Assembly (NCBI RefSeq): GCF_029223185.1
Contig: NZ_JARHUG010000007.1
Coordinates: 147,145-211,144 of the forward strand
Reading direction: 5' to 3'
Source of the DNA: Aliiglaciecola sp. CAU 1673
GTDB lineage: Bacteria > Pseudomonadota > Gammaproteobacteria > Enterobacterales > Alteromonadaceae
DNA: 64,000 bases
Part shown: one piece after another, positions 46,876 through 55,750 of the stretch
How positions within the stretch are numbered: the stretch's first letter is position 1
How the letters are laid out: each line of letters starts with the position of its first letter
Position numbers and translations under genes: made by a program
Notes under the pieces: generated by a model
What the model was told of the DNA's origin: nothing
What the model saw: only the letters and a program-made list of their open reading frames with translations
Database searches by the model: none

Positions 46876-47667
46876 TTAAGCCGAGGCTTGTTCCAATGTT
46901 GATAATTCAGTGCTAAAAATCTTTTTACCGATGCGCTGCCAGCAGGCTCGGTAGTCCCAGTCCTGACTAAGTGGCGTCCAATGCATGCCGTCAAGCACCA
47001 GGTTGACGTTAAATAACAATGCCTCTTGTGCGTTTATTCTGGACACCAGGGTGGCTTCACTAGCCCCCTGCAAAAGGGCATTTGAACCAAATGCCAACGC
47101 CCAGGCAGCAAAACTTAAGTGGCTGTAGGTAATACCGGCTGGAAGTTTGAGATCACCGTCCTGTATTCCTTGCTCAAACAACTGATCGCAAACATGAGAG
47201 AGCTGCAATTCAAGTTCAGCCTGCTGAGTGAGCCTGGCTTCACTGGCCTTCTCTTTTACTGCTGGCGTCTTGGCAGTTAATACGCAATAGAAAAGTGTTG
47301 GATGCATTAGTGCGTGTAAGCGGTAGGCATAGTAAATGGCCAGCAAGCGCTCTCGACTGCGACCTTGAAAAGCCAGCCCTTTGTCAAACAGCGCAATTTC
47401 CATTTCCATGCTTTTTACGCACAAGGCACAAAGCAAGTCTTCTTTACTGGAGAAGTGGTTGTAGACGGTGCCTTTAGAATAATCACAGGCAACCACCAGT
47501 TTATCCATGGTCAAGCCAGAAAAGCCTTCTTTGGCCATAATTTTTTCGGCCAACACCAATAGCTCCTGCTCGCGTTCAGCAAAGGCCTGCTCACGTTTAT
47601 TTTTGAATTTCTTCAGCAGGCAGTGCTCAGAGCCACCGCCCTTACCAAAATGCAGTTTTATATTCAT
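46876..47667 (-). CDS. TetR-family regulator of the MMPL operon
   Basis: A repressor of about 263 residues. The helix-turn-helix is LTMDKLVVACDYSKGTVYNHFSSKEDLL (about 57-85). The ligand domain is C-terminal and has a longer than usual tail. I choose the ATG at 47667. TTG and GTG lie 12 and 6 bases before it. It is the first gene of the operon and lies 11 bases before the MMPL gene. Two near-identical palindromes at its promoter are the likely binding sites, implying self-repression relieved by a lipid-like ligand. Confidence 0.9.
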   Translation of the reverse strand: MNIKLHFGKGGGSEHCLLKKFKNKREQAFAEREQELLVLAEKIMAKEGFSGLTMDKLVVACDYSKGTVYNHFSSKEDLLCALCVKSMEMEIALFDKGLAFQGRSRERLLAIYYAYRLHALMHPTLFYCVLTAKTPAVKEKASEARLTQQAELELQLSHVCDQLFEQGIQDGDLKLPAGITYSHLSFAAWALAFGSNALLQGASEATLVSRINAQEALLFNVNLVLDGMHWTPLSQDWDYRACWQRIGKKIFSTELSTLEQASA

Positions 47668-47681
47668 ATTCACAAGCAAAG

Positions 47682-47712
47682 TGACGAATCGTCATATTTT
47701 GACAAATCGTCA
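47682..47712. promoter_or_regulatory. Tandem palindromic operators of the TetR-MMPL operon
   Basis: TGACGAATCGTCA (47682-47694) is a perfect 6-1-6 palindrome. TGACAAATCGTCA (47700-47712) is the same with one change. The two start 18 bases apart and lie just downstream of the -10 box, covering the expected transcript start. Confidence 0.8.
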
Positions 47713-47739
47713 TTCTAGTGTATTTTTTAGACTTTGCAA
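47712..47739 (-). promoter_or_regulatory. Promoter of the TetR-MMPL operon
   Basis: On the minus strand, TTGCAA (47739-47734), a 16-base spacer and TAGAAT (47717-47712) form a good sigma-70 promoter. The -10 box abuts the second operator palindrome. Confidence 0.65.
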
Positions 47740-47843
47740 GGTTATCTGTGTAACTGGCCAGCGAACAATTTGACTAACTCTCTTTAGTACTTAATTCATC
47801 TGTGCAGTCACTCAGAGGAACAGCCAATATTCCTATTTCCAAA

Positions 47844-48224
47844 CTATTCCTGCAGCCAGGCGATAGCGGCTTGATAATCTTCGAAATATTTTACCTCGCC
47901 TGAAATAAACCAACTGCCTACTTTGGCGGCCCACTCCTGCCATCCCTTGTTGCCTAAAATGGCGATCCGTTCGAACTCATTACCATGCTTTAGACCCAGT
48001 TTAAAATCGTCCCAAGCGGCGCGAAGCTCCCACCCCTGAAACTCGGTGGCGTCAAAAAAAGACCGGACATTAGGGGCTTTGACTCCCGCCAGAGCCGAAT
48101 CAAGCATGGGAGTAATAGTCTTGTAGTCTTCATGGGTCAGCTTGCCCACCGCTTTAAGATTGAGGAAAAATTGGTTGCCTATGCGCTCAATGCCAACAGA
48201 TAAGCCGTGACGATAGTGACTCAT
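47844..48224 (-). CDS. SpoIIAA-like (STAS-fold) protein
   Basis: A 126-residue soluble protein with the SpoIIAA-like domain common in marine bacteria: FFLNLKAVGKLTHEDYKTITPML at the start and RSFFDATEFQGWELRAAWDDFKLGLKH in the middle, ending in a strand-helix pair. No serine kinase or anti-sigma factor is nearby. Its role is not known. Divergent from the small lipoprotein gene. Confidence 0.86.
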   Translation of the reverse strand: MSHYRHGLSVGIERIGNQFFLNLKAVGKLTHEDYKTITPMLDSALAGVKAPNVRSFFDATEFQGWELRAAWDDFKLGLKHGNEFERIAILGNKGWQEWAAKVGSWFISGEVKYFEDYQAAIAWLQE

Positions 48225-48350
48225 AGAGTTTCTCCTATACAGGATGGAACATAATTATGGACCACTAGTCCAAGCCGGTGTTGTGATGGATCAGAGCCAA
48301 AGAATAATTTTTAACCACATAGTATTTATCAGCCTACAAGGAAGCACGAT

Positions 48351-48581
48351 ATGTCCAAAACTCAACGACTGATACCTGTGCTGAGTCTGGTTTTAGTCGG
48401 GTCTCTGGCGGCTTGCACATCCAAGCAACTTTACCAGGGCACCATGCAAAACCGCCTAAATGCCTGTGAAAAATATCATGGCGAACAACGTCTGCAATGC
48501 CGTGAGCAGTATCAGAAAAGCTATGAAGAATATGAAAGGGAACGCCAGGCAGTGCTCGAAGGCAAGACAAATACCCCTTAA
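48351..48581 (+). CDS. Small lipoprotein
   Basis: A 76-residue protein with lipobox LAAC (Cys22) after a clear hydrophobic signal segment. The mature 55 residues are very polar, with two Cys (NACEKYHGEQRLQC) and a Glu/Arg-rich helix. Function unknown. Its stop overlaps that of the convergent AraC-family gene by 4 bases. Confidence 0.75.
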   Translation: MSKTQRLIPVLSLVLVGSLAACTSKQLYQGTMQNRLNACEKYHGEQRLQCREQYQKSYEEYERERQAVLEGKTNTP

Positions 48582-49387
48582 TACTGCCGCTGTGCACGGC
48601 GCCAAGCCGCCGGGGTCTGGCCATAGGCCTTCTTGAATTGGCGAATGAAATGGGTGGTATCCTGCCAGCCCACCTGCTCGGCAAGTTTTTCCACCGGCAC
48701 ATCGCTATGCTGTAATCTGGCACAGGCTTGTGTGAGACGCCGTGAATTGATCCACTGCCCCACTGTGAAGCCGGTATTAGCTTTAACCTGCGCCGCTACA
48801 TAAGCAGGACTGCGATGCACCGAAGCCGCCACCTCTTTTAGGGAAATGGGCTGTAAACATTGCTCATCGATAAAGCTCAGTACTTTGGCGATCAGGGGAC
48901 CATGATCATTGGATGTGCAAAGGCTGGCACATTGATTGATTTCATTAAGCAGCAAAATCAGCAGGCTACGCTGAATTAGCATGGCGTTCGTATTATTGCC
49001 TGCACCAGTCTCCCGGAACTCTTCCAGCAGGCGGATAAAAAACGCCAGGCGACTTTGGTTCAACTCAAACACCGGGAGCGCCCCTAAACGTACCTTGCGA
49101 AAACTGCTCATAATCCCTTGGCTTTCCTCCAAGCCTAAACAGGCAGGGCAAAAACTTACTTGCCAGAGTCGCACATTTCGCCCTCCCAGCAAGCGATGGG
49201 GAATACCAGAGGGGAGCAGTAGCAGCATGCCCGGAAACACCCTTACCGGCTCCCCAATGGCAATAGCAAACTCCCCTTCCAGCAACAGGAAGAACATATG
49301 TTCCGGTGGGGCACCATGCTGCTCAACGGGTAAGGTTGAAAATGAGTGAAAAGCCACATGAACGGCGTGGGAAGGGTTATCGAGCAT
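48578..49387 (-). CDS. AraC-family transcriptional regulator
   Basis: A 269-residue regulator. The N-terminal cupin-like sensor domain (about 20-120) includes EHMFFLLLEGEFAIAIGEPVRVFPGMLLLLPSGIPH. The C-terminal double helix-turn-helix (about 170-265) includes VAASVHRSPAYVAAQVKANTG and LAEQVGWQDTTHFIRQFKKAYGQTP, the AraC signature. No obvious target is adjacent. The divergent gene at 49520 is a candidate by position. Confidence 0.92.
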   Translation of the reverse strand: MLDNPSHAVHVAFHSFSTLPVEQHGAPPEHMFFLLLEGEFAIAIGEPVRVFPGMLLLLPSGIPHRLLGGRNVRLWQVSFCPACLGLEESQGIMSSFRKVRLGALPVFELNQSRLAFFIRLLEEFRETGAGNNTNAMLIQRSLLILLLNEINQCASLCTSNDHGPLIAKVLSFIDEQCLQPISLKEVAASVHRSPAYVAAQVKANTGFTVGQWINSRRLTQACARLQHSDVPVEKLAEQVGWQDTTHFIRQFKKAYGQTPAAWRRAQRQY

Positions 49388-49519
49388 TCAAATGCGCTCT
49401 GCTGCATTGCCTTTTCATAAAAATAAGCCGATTTAAACAAAAAAGCACCTCTAACCACTCCTAAAAAGCTATGTAAGAATGCACCAATACACTAAATAAG
49501 CCGATTTTGGATAATTTCT

Positions 49520-49912
49520 ATGAACCTAGCCCCGGCCCTTATAGGCCTGTCACTCTATATCCTGATTTGGGAAAAACTACCCGATTGGGGCAATTGGTTT
49601 AATGCCGTTCTTGCCCGTCTACCTAAACCTTTGGCTTATCTTTATGAAGCCTGGCGTTGTCCCTATTGCTTTGGATTTTGGTGCGCACTGGCACTCCATT
49701 TTCTGTCTGGTTTGTACACGCTCGACAGCCTGGCGCAGCCTGTGGAATATCTGGGGCTGGCAGGCACGCCCATTGCCTGGTTTTTGGATGCACTGGCAAC
49801 CGCCTTACTGATGATGCTGGGCAGTCTGCTGTTAAAAGCGCTGGCCGTCCCCGCCATTAAGGGCCAGCAAATGACAGAGGCATTTCGTCAAGCCCACAAG
49901 CAAGGTACATAG
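49520..49912 (+). CDS. Small membrane protein with a CPYCFGFW motif
   Basis: A 130-residue inner-membrane protein with about three helices (4-18, 55-70, 83-108). Between the first two, the loop reads WRCPYCFGFWCALAL, a Cys pair with the aromatic context seen in DUF1360-type small membrane proteins. Its function is unknown. The next gene starts directly after the stop, so they are cotranslated. Confidence 0.75.
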   Translation: MNLAPALIGLSLYILIWEKLPDWGNWFNAVLARLPKPLAYLYEAWRCPYCFGFWCALALHFLSGLYTLDSLAQPVEYLGLAGTPIAWFLDALATALLMMLGSLLLKALAVPAIKGQQMTEAFRQAHKQGT

Positions 49913-50443
49913 ATGCAGCACCAAGAGCTCGAAAAAGCCTGTCAGTTCAGGACGGCAAGGCTCAATGTTAAGGGCTTTGCCATAGCGTCTTGCAAGAAAC
50001 AGAGAAGGGCTTTTGGCAACAGGTTGTTGCCCCTGCTTGCCCCTGAAGTCAGCCTGTACCTGCCACCGAACTGGCAGGGCATAGAAGATATCGAAAGTGC
50101 CTTAGGTTGGTTCGACAAAATATCGAGTGAGGCAACGCTTAGAGGGATTTGGCACCATGACAGATTGATCGGCTTGCTGGTGCTCGCATCAGAGCCCGCC
50201 AGCCATACCCTGCATATCGGCTATTGTTTTGCTAAGGATTATTGGGGCCTAGGCTTTGCCTTTGAACTCTTATCGGCTTTACAACACTGGTGCCACCGGC
50301 AACCTGATAGTCTCACTTTGCTGGCCGGGGTGGACAAACGCAATATAGCCTCGGTTCGGGTACTGGAAAAGGCGGGGTTTATTGCCCTTGGTTCTGCCCC
50401 CTTTCAAGCGTCGCTTTATCAATGGCAGCCCCCTTTGCATTGA
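49913..50443 (+). CDS. GNAT-family acetyltransferase
   Basis: A 176-residue acetyltransferase. The N-terminal half is divergent. The acetyl-CoA core is recognisable as HIGYCFAKDYWGLGFAFELLSAL followed by NIASVRVLEKAGFIALGS, typical of the RimJ/RimL-like branch. The usual Q/RxxGxG/A loop is altered to YWGLGFA. Substrate unknown. It begins on the base after the stop of the CPYC membrane protein gene. Confidence 0.78.
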   Translation: MQHQELEKACQFRTARLNVKGFAIASCKKQRRAFGNRLLPLLAPEVSLYLPPNWQGIEDIESALGWFDKISSEATLRGIWHHDRLIGLLVLASEPASHTLHIGYCFAKDYWGLGFAFELLSALQHWCHRQPDSLTLLAGVDKRNIASVRVLEKAGFIALGSAPFQASLYQWQPPLH

Positions 50444-50526
50444 CCAATTGCGTTGCTCATTTGACCTTTGTTTTACCTGGCTATTGCTAAGTTGGCCACT
50501 GAGATTCACCTTATTAGGACAACCCA

Positions 50527-51708
50527 ATGCCTACCCACGCCATACCAACAACCCGACAGTGGCTGCTGTCCTTCGCAGCGCTGTTGTTCCCTGTTCTCGC
50601 CAGCGCCGGCGATCCTGCACGGCTTCAGACTCAGCTATCGTCTTTTGTAACAGATAAAAATCTGCCCGGCATGGTGGTCATGATCGACCAAGGCCAGCAA
50701 ACCCTGTTCCATGCAGCCATTGGCCATGCCGACCGTGAAAAACAGATCCCGATGACGCCGGAACAGCGTTTTCGCTGGTTTTCCATGAGTAAGCCGGTGA
50801 CGGCGCTGGCCATGCTGAAAAGCTTGCGGGATAACGGTAAAGCCCTGCAAAGCACTGTGCAGGACCTGTACCCCAGCTTTGATCTCGATACAGCTATTCC
50901 GGTGCATAACTTACTGACCCACACTGCCGGTTTGGGTTATGGCGGAGAGTGGAGCAGCGTCAGTGGCTGGCTGTATGCGTTGTTGGGGCCGCTTGAACGT
51001 GCAGGCAGCTTGAATGAAATGATGAGCAAACTGGACGGCATTCCACTGCATGACTCCCCGGGAACAACCTGGCGCTACAGTATGTCCAGCGATGTCCAAG
51101 GGGCATTGATTGAGCAAATCAGCGGACAGCGTTTTGAGCGCTATATGCAGGAGAGGATTTTTGCCCCCCTAGAGATGAACACTACCGGCTTTATTTACAA
51201 AGGCAAGGCAGATACTAGCCTGGCGCCAATATACCGATATGATCCCGATAAAAAACAAAGCGTTGTGATAGGAGATCCCTCTGAGTGGGATAAATCCGTG
51301 GCCGCCGGCGGTAGTGGCATGGCCGGTAGCGCCCAAGACTTTATGCGTTTTTTAAGGGTGTTGCGTTTCCCAGAACAGTACCCGCAATTCCCACAAGAAT
51401 GGGTGCAAGCCATGACCCACAACCAGTTACCTGAGAGTATTGGAGCAATCCCAGAGGCAATTTACCCCAATTCGGGATATGGCTTTGGACTTGGCATCAA
51501 ACTGCAAGATGAACAATACCTCAGCCAGGGAAGCTACTACTGGGCGGGATTGGCTGGCAGTTTCTTTTTTGTCGATCCCGAAAAAGAACTTGCGGTGGTG
51601 GTAATGATCCAAGAACTTGGTGCCCGCAAAGCCATGGAAAAGCATCTGATTCCTATGATTTACCAGTGGTTGCAGGAACCCGTAAAGGCCCTGCACAAGA
51701 CAACTTAG
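50527..51708 (+). CDS. Exported serine hydrolase of the beta-lactamase class C fold
   Basis: A 393-residue protein with a signal peptide ending near LASAGD. The SxxK motif is SMSK (in [16 protein letters not shown]). The second motif is YSMS rather than the YAN of true class C beta-lactamases, a feature of family VIII esterases. A late GFGLGIKL strand completes the fold. It is most likely a periplasmic or secreted esterase or D-amino-acid hydrolase. TTAGGA precedes the ATG. Its stop overlaps that of the convergent alcohol dehydrogenase by 4 bases. Confidence 0.87.
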   Translation: MPTHAIPTTRQWLLSFAALLFPVLASAGDPARLQTQLSSFVTDKNLPGMVVMIDQGQQTLFHAAIGHADREKQIPMTPEQRFRWFSMSKPVTALAMLKSLRDNGKALQSTVQDLYPSFDLDTAIPVHNLLTHTAGLGYGGEWSSVSGWLYALLGPLERAGSLNEMMSKLDGIPLHDSPGTTWRYSMSSDVQGALIEQISGQRFERYMQERIFAPLEMNTTGFIYKGKADTSLAPIYRYDPDKKQSVVIGDPSEWDKSVAAGGSGMAGSAQDFMRFLRVLRFPEQYPQFPQEWVQAMTHNQLPESIGAIPEAIYPNSGYGFGLGIKLQDEQYLSQGSYYWAGLAGSFFFVDPEKELAVVVMIQELGARKAMEKHLIPMIYQWLQEPVKALHKTT

Positions 51709-52709
51709 CGTCGAGCCAGTACCACCCTGTACCTGGCGTTGCCGCTTCTTAGGTGCGCAATGGCGTCATTGACCTTTTCAAAAGGGAAGGTCTCCACTAC
51801 CGGCTTGATATTGTGATGCACGGCAAACTCCAGCATTTTCTTGATGGTGGCCGGGCTGCCTACCGGTGAACCGGACACCGAGTTTTGGAATAAGATCAGG
51901 CTGAATACGCTGAGATCCAAGGGTTCAAGGGTAGCACCAACAAAGTGCAATCGACCCCTGGGTTTTAGAGTGGACATGTACAGATTCCAGTCCAGCTTCA
52001 CATTCACGGTGGAGAGGATAAAGTCGAAGCGCCCGGCCACTTTCTCAATCTGGCTTGGGTCGGTGGAATTAATGGTATGGTGCGCTCCAAGCTTTTTGGC
52101 TTCCTGAGCTTTGGTTTCATGGGAGGTAAAAGCAGTCACCTCACATCCCCAGGCGCGCAGAAATTGCAGGCCCAGATGACCCAAACCACCAATGCCGATC
52201 ACCGCCACCTTATCCGTCGGTTTAACATCAAATTGCAACAGCGGATTAAACACCGTGATACCACCGCAAAACAAAGGCCCGGCTGTTTCGGCATCCATTC
52301 CTTCAGGTAAAGGGATCACAGCCTGGGCATCGGCTCTGACCCTGTCAGCAAAGCCACCATGGCGACCGACTATGGTCTGCTCGGCAGTTTTGCACAGGTT
52401 ATGATCGCCGCTTTCGCATTGCACACAATGCTGGCAATAGCTGCTATGCCACCCCAGGCCCACCACCTGTCCTACTGCCAGACCGGACACATCTTCACCG
52501 AACTTGACCACGCGCCCAACCACCTCATGGCCGGGCACCAGGGGGTAAGTGGACATGCCCCATTCATTATCTATCATGGATAAATCTGAATGGCAGAGTC
52601 CGCAATAATCCACCTCAATTTCCACCTCATGGTGGCCTAAGGGGGCTGGTTCGTATTCAAAGGGTGTCAAAGGGGCGCCGGCTTGTTGGGCGGCATAGGC
52701 TTTGAACAT
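51705..52709 (-). CDS. Zinc-dependent NAD(P) alcohol dehydrogenase (YahK/CAD type)
   Basis: A 334-residue medium-chain dehydrogenase that reduces aldehydes, usually with NADPH. Catalytic zinc ligands are in [10 protein letters not shown] and GHEVVG. The structural zinc cysteines are in [16 protein letters not shown]. The cofactor loop is [18 protein letters not shown]. The ATG at 52709 has AGGAG six bases upstream and the family N-terminus. An upstream in-frame extension to 52769 has no similarity. The ribosome-binding site lies in a hairpin (52716-52737). Confidence 0.93.
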   Translation of the reverse strand: MFKAYAAQQAGAPLTPFEYEPAPLGHHEVEIEVDYCGLCHSDLSMIDNEWGMSTYPLVPGHEVVGRVVKFGEDVSGLAVGQVVGLGWHSSYCQHCVQCESGDHNLCKTAEQTIVGRHGGFADRVRADAQAVIPLPEGMDAETAGPLFCGGITVFNPLLQFDVKPTDKVAVIGIGGLGHLGLQFLRAWGCEVTAFTSHETKAQEAKKLGAHHTINSTDPSQIEKVAGRFDFILSTVNVKLDWNLYMSTLKPRGRLHFVGATLEPLDLSVFSLILFQNSVSGSPVGSPATIKKMLEFAVHHNIKPVVETFPFEKVNDAIAHLRSGNARYRVVLARR

Positions 52710-52715
52710 GACTGA

Positions 52716-52737
52716 CTCCTGATAAAAAAGACAGGAG
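52716..52737 (-). promoter_or_regulatory. Hairpin enclosing the ribosome-binding site of the alcohol dehydrogenase
   Basis: On the mRNA, CTCCTG (52737-52732), a 10-base U-rich loop and CAGGAG (52721-52716) can pair perfectly. The second arm is the ribosome-binding site, six bases before the ATG. Pairing would hide it, so translation could be conditional. Confidence 0.5.
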
Positions 52738-52867
52738 CAATCTTTAGACCTTTTGTGGCCGATTGGCAAGCATAAGAAAGGACAGCCACAGACTTCATTT
52801 TCAACCTACCTAAAGGCTAAAATAGCCGCCTCTTTGCCCCGGTTGGGCGATTTTGACGGACAAGCCC

Positions 52868-53446
52868 ATGGCGCAACTTTACTTCTACTACTCGGCGATG
52901 AATGCCGGAAAATCCACTTCTCTGCTGCAATCGGCCTACAACTATAAAGAGCGGGGCATGCATGTGGCACTGTTTACCGCCGCATTAGACAACAGGTTTG
53001 GCACTGGCATTGTAGCCTCCCGTATCGGCCTCAAATCAGAAGCTCACCTTTACGGCCAGGACAGCCATTTGCTGGAGCAAATCAACAAGCTCAACCGCCA
53101 GCAAAAACTGGATTGTATCTTTATTGATGAAGCGCAGTTCCTGACTAAAGAGCAGGTAAAACAGCTGACCTTTGTGGTCGACGAGTTAAGAATTCCGGTA
53201 CTGGCCTATGGCCTTCGCACTGACTTCGCGGGTGAAACCTTCGAAGGCAGTCACTATCTGTTGGCGTGGGCAGACAAGTTAGTGGAACTGAAAACCGTTT
53301 GTCATTGCGGTCGTAAGGCCAACTTTGTGGTACGCATGGATGAGAGTGGACAAGCTGTCCGCGAGGGAGCCCAAGTGGATGTTGGCGGCAACGATAAGTA
53401 TGTGTCTATGTGCCGTCGTCACTTTACCAGTCTGGTTTGGCAATAG
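52868..53446 (+). CDS. tdk: Thymidine kinase
   Basis: Phosphorylates thymidine with ATP in the pyrimidine salvage pathway. The P-loop is [17 protein letters not shown]. The catalytic Glu is in [20 protein letters not shown] and a Cys-zinc ribbon ([11 protein letters not shown], later MCRRH) follow. The ATG at 52868 gives 192 residues and the conserved N-terminus [15 protein letters not shown]. Its stop overlaps the GTG start of the exporter gene by one base. Confidence 0.96.
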   Translation: MAQLYFYYSAMNAGKSTSLLQSAYNYKERGMHVALFTAALDNRFGTGIVASRIGLKSEAHLYGQDSHLLEQINKLNRQQKLDCIFIDEAQFLTKEQVKQLTFVVDELRIPVLAYGLRTDFAGETFEGSHYLLAWADKLVELKTVCHCGRKANFVVRMDESGQAVREGAQVDVGGNDKYVSMCRRHFTSLVWQ

Positions 53447-54057
53447 TGGACTACGCCGCCCTGTCACTGTTTATTTTGGTGGGCTGCATTACCCCCGGCC
53501 CCAACAACCTGATGATCCTGGCCAGCGGCGTCAATTATGGTATTCGCCCCAGCCTCCCCCATTTGTTTGGCATTAATCTGGGCTTTACCCTGATGGTAAT
53601 GGGTGTGGGGTTGGGCATGGCAGGAGTATTCGCCCTATATCCTATGCTGCATGAAGTGTTGAAGGTTTTAGGCTCAGTCTATCTGCTGTGGTTGGCCTGG
53701 AAAATCGCCAGCGCACCGGTGCAGAGAATCGATATCAAAAAACGTAAACCTTTTAGCTTCTTGCAAGCTGCACTTTTCCAGTGGGTAAACCCTAAAGCCT
53801 GGATCCTCGCTACCGGCACGGTTGTCACCTTTAGCCTGGCACATCTGGAATACAGCAGGCAGGTAGTGGAAATTGCAATACTCTACCTGGTCCTTGGCAT
53901 GCCTTGTACGGCTACCTGGCTTGGCTTTGGCACAGGTCTAAAACGTTTTTTAGCTTCCCCTCCCAGACTTAGGACATTTAATGTCAGTATGGGATTATTG
54001 CTGGCCCTGTCACTTTGGCCGGTCCTGGCAGAGCTTTGGCAATTATTTTACGCCTGA
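53446..54057 (+). CDS. LysE/RhtB-family amino-acid exporter
   Basis: A 203-residue inner-membrane protein with about six helices. Near the N-terminus it has the family signature CITPGPNNLMILASGVNYG, and later WVNPKAWIL. Members export amino acids such as threonine, homoserine or lysine. The GTG at 53446 overlaps the tdk stop (TAGTG). A longer ATG-started version from 53410 would run inside tdk and is less likely. Confidence 0.9.
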   Translation: MDYAALSLFILVGCITPGPNNLMILASGVNYGIRPSLPHLFGINLGFTLMVMGVGLGMAGVFALYPMLHEVLKVLGSVYLLWLAWKIASAPVQRIDIKKRKPFSFLQAALFQWVNPKAWILATGTVVTFSLAHLEYSRQVVEIAILYLVLGMPCTATWLGFGTGLKRFLASPPRLRTFNVSMGLLLALSLWPVLAELWQLFYA

Positions 54058-54142
54058 TCACCAGTAAAAGCCTGCGATCGTCAGGGAATGACAAAACGCT
54101 GCTATTATCAATTTATTAGTCACACAAACTCAGACAACGTAA

Positions 54143-54526
54143 ATGGAAAAGCAGCAGTACTTCGCATTTCTCGATTCTCTGCCCTTACCTGCGTTAATTG
54201 CCAAACAAATGCCTGAAGATGAACTGAATCAGTCCGTTGAATTTCTCAATCAGGCTTTTATTAATGAGCTTGGCTATACCACCAAAGATATTCCGGATAA
54301 AAATCGCTGGTGGGAAAAGGCCTACCCTGACCTTTCCTACCAAAAAGTGGTCGCCAACCAATGGGAATTGGAGCTAGAACTGGCAACAGAGCGTGGTAGT
54401 CAGGTGATCAGTATGGACGTATTTATCACCAACAAGAAAAATCAGGAAAAACGATACCGGGTAATCACCGCCCCTAGTCCTATTGGTGCTGATTTTGCGC
54501 AAGTCTATTTTATTTACTTGGAATAG
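54143..54526 (+). CDS. Single PAS-like domain protein
   Basis: A 127-residue cytosolic protein that looks like one isolated PAS domain: VEFLNQAFINELGYTTKDIPDKNRWWEKAYPD matches the PAS F-helix region, and RGSQVISMDVFITNKKNQEKRYRVITAPS the central strands. No output domain (kinase, GGDEF, HTH) is attached. It could act as a partner subunit of a sensor encoded elsewhere. Confidence 0.78.
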   Translation: MEKQQYFAFLDSLPLPALIAKQMPEDELNQSVEFLNQAFINELGYTTKDIPDKNRWWEKAYPDLSYQKVVANQWELELELATERGSQVISMDVFITNKKNQEKRYRVITAPSPIGADFAQVYFIYLE

Positions 54527-54548
54527 TACTAAAGCTGCATTAAGCTAA

Positions 54549-54576
54549 ATGTATACATTTTTTAAGGTGTATACAT
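54549..54576. promoter_or_regulatory. Twin TGTATACA sites upstream of benE (probable GntR operators)
   Basis: ATGTATACAT (54549-54558) and GTGTATACAT (54567-54576) share the palindrome TGTATACA and start 18 bases apart, with AAGG of the ribosome-binding site between. GTATAC-centred palindromes fit GntR/FadR-type binding. The regulator gene is two genes of the same unit downstream. Confidence 0.65.
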
Positions 54577-54577
54577 T

Positions 54578-55750
54578 TTGTCAAGGCCACTATTTCATGA
54601 TTTAAGTCTGTCTGCTATCAGTGCCGGATTTATCGCCGTTCTGGTGGGTTTTGCCAGTTCAGTGGCGATTGTGTTTCAGGCGGCTCAGGCAGCAGGGGCC
54701 ACCGAAGCGATGATGCAATCCTGGATCTTTGCGTTGGGCCTTGGTATGGGACTCACCTGCATTGGCTTTTCCTGGTATTACAAAGCCCCTGTCATCACTG
54801 CCTGGTCAACCCCGGGCGCTGCGTTGCTGGCCACCAGCTTACTCAATGTGCCCATAGCACAAGCCATTGGTGCCTTTATATTTGCGGCCTTGCTGACACT
54901 CTTGCTTGGACTATCAGGTGCATTCGATAGGCTTAGCAAGCGCATTCCCATGGCCATTGCCAGTGCCATGCTTGCGGGTATTTTGGTGCAGTTTGGCCTG
55001 GCCATTTTTACTTCAATGAAAGCCAGCCCGTTATTAGTCGGGATCATGTTAGCCACCTATTTGTTGACTAAAAAATTTGTTCCCCGATACGCCATTATTT
55101 TGGTTCTGCTGTCAGGCCTGATAGCAAGCGCTGTCGTTGGAAAGTCGTCATTGGATAGCCTGAGTTGGCAATTGGCGACACCCGTTTGGGTGTGGCCGGA
55201 ACTATCTTGGTCGGTGCTTTTGGGAGTGGGCTTACCGCTTTTTATCGTGACCATGACCTCGCAGAATATCCCCGGTGTAGCAACATTACGCGCCAGTGGA
55301 TACGAAAGTGTGCCAGTTTCACCTGTATTGACAGGCACCGGCCTGACTTCCTTGATACTGGCGCCTTTAGGTGGATTCGCCTTTAATCTGGCGGCTATTA
55401 CCGCAGCCATCTGTACTGGCGCAGAATCCCATCCTGACAAAGACAAACGCTATGTCGCTGGTCTTTCAGCGGGTTTTTTCTATGTATTAGCAGGGCTATG
55501 TGGGGCGACGGTAGTAGCGTTGTTTGCCGCCTTGCCCACTGCCATGGTAGCGACACTGGCGGGGTTAGCGCTGCTAGGCACCATTGCCAACAGCCTGGCT
55601 CTGGCAACCCAGGAGGTTAAGGATCGGGAAGCGGCGATGGTCACCTTTCTTCTCACTGCATCGGGCGTCAGTTTCTTTGGGATTGGGGCCGCTTTTTGGG
55701 GCCTGGTCGGCGGCATGCTGACTTGGTTTTTTATGCGAGCAAAGCCTTGA
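54578..55750 (+). CDS. benE: Benzoate/H+ symporter family protein BenE
   Basis: A 390-residue inner-membrane protein with about 12 helices and the BenE signatures ITAWSTPGAALLATS and TMTSQNIPGVATLRASGY, followed by FGGFAFNLAAITAAICTG-like APLGGFAFNLAAITAAICTG. BenE proteins are annotated as benzoate transporters, but no benzoate-degradation gene is in the window, so the true substrate is open. The start is TTG, with AAGGTG 8 to 10 bases upstream. The stop overlaps the TTG start of the GntR gene by 4 bases (TTGA). Confidence 0.92.
   Translation: MSRPLFHDLSLSAISAGFIAVLVGFASSVAIVFQAAQAAGATEAMMQSWIFALGLGMGLTCIGFSWYYKAPVITAWSTPGAALLATSLLNVPIAQAIGAFIFAALLTLLLGLSGAFDRLSKRIPMAIASAMLAGILVQFGLAIFTSMKASPLLVGIMLATYLLTKKFVPRYAIILVLLSGLIASAVVGKSSLDSLSWQLATPVWVWPELSWSVLLGVGLPLFIVTMTSQNIPGVATLRASGYESVPVSPVLTGTGLTSLILAPLGGFAFNLAAITAAICTGAESHPDKDKRYVAGLSAGFFYVLAGLCGATVVALFAALPTAMVATLAGLALLGTIANSLALATQEVKDREAAMVTFLLTASGVSFFGIGAAFWGLVGGMLTWFFMRAKP

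Noticed and set aside
50527..51708. AmpC-type beta-lactamase resistance gene
   Set aside because: The second motif is YSMS rather than YAN. Family VIII esterases and D-amino-acid hydrolases fit better.
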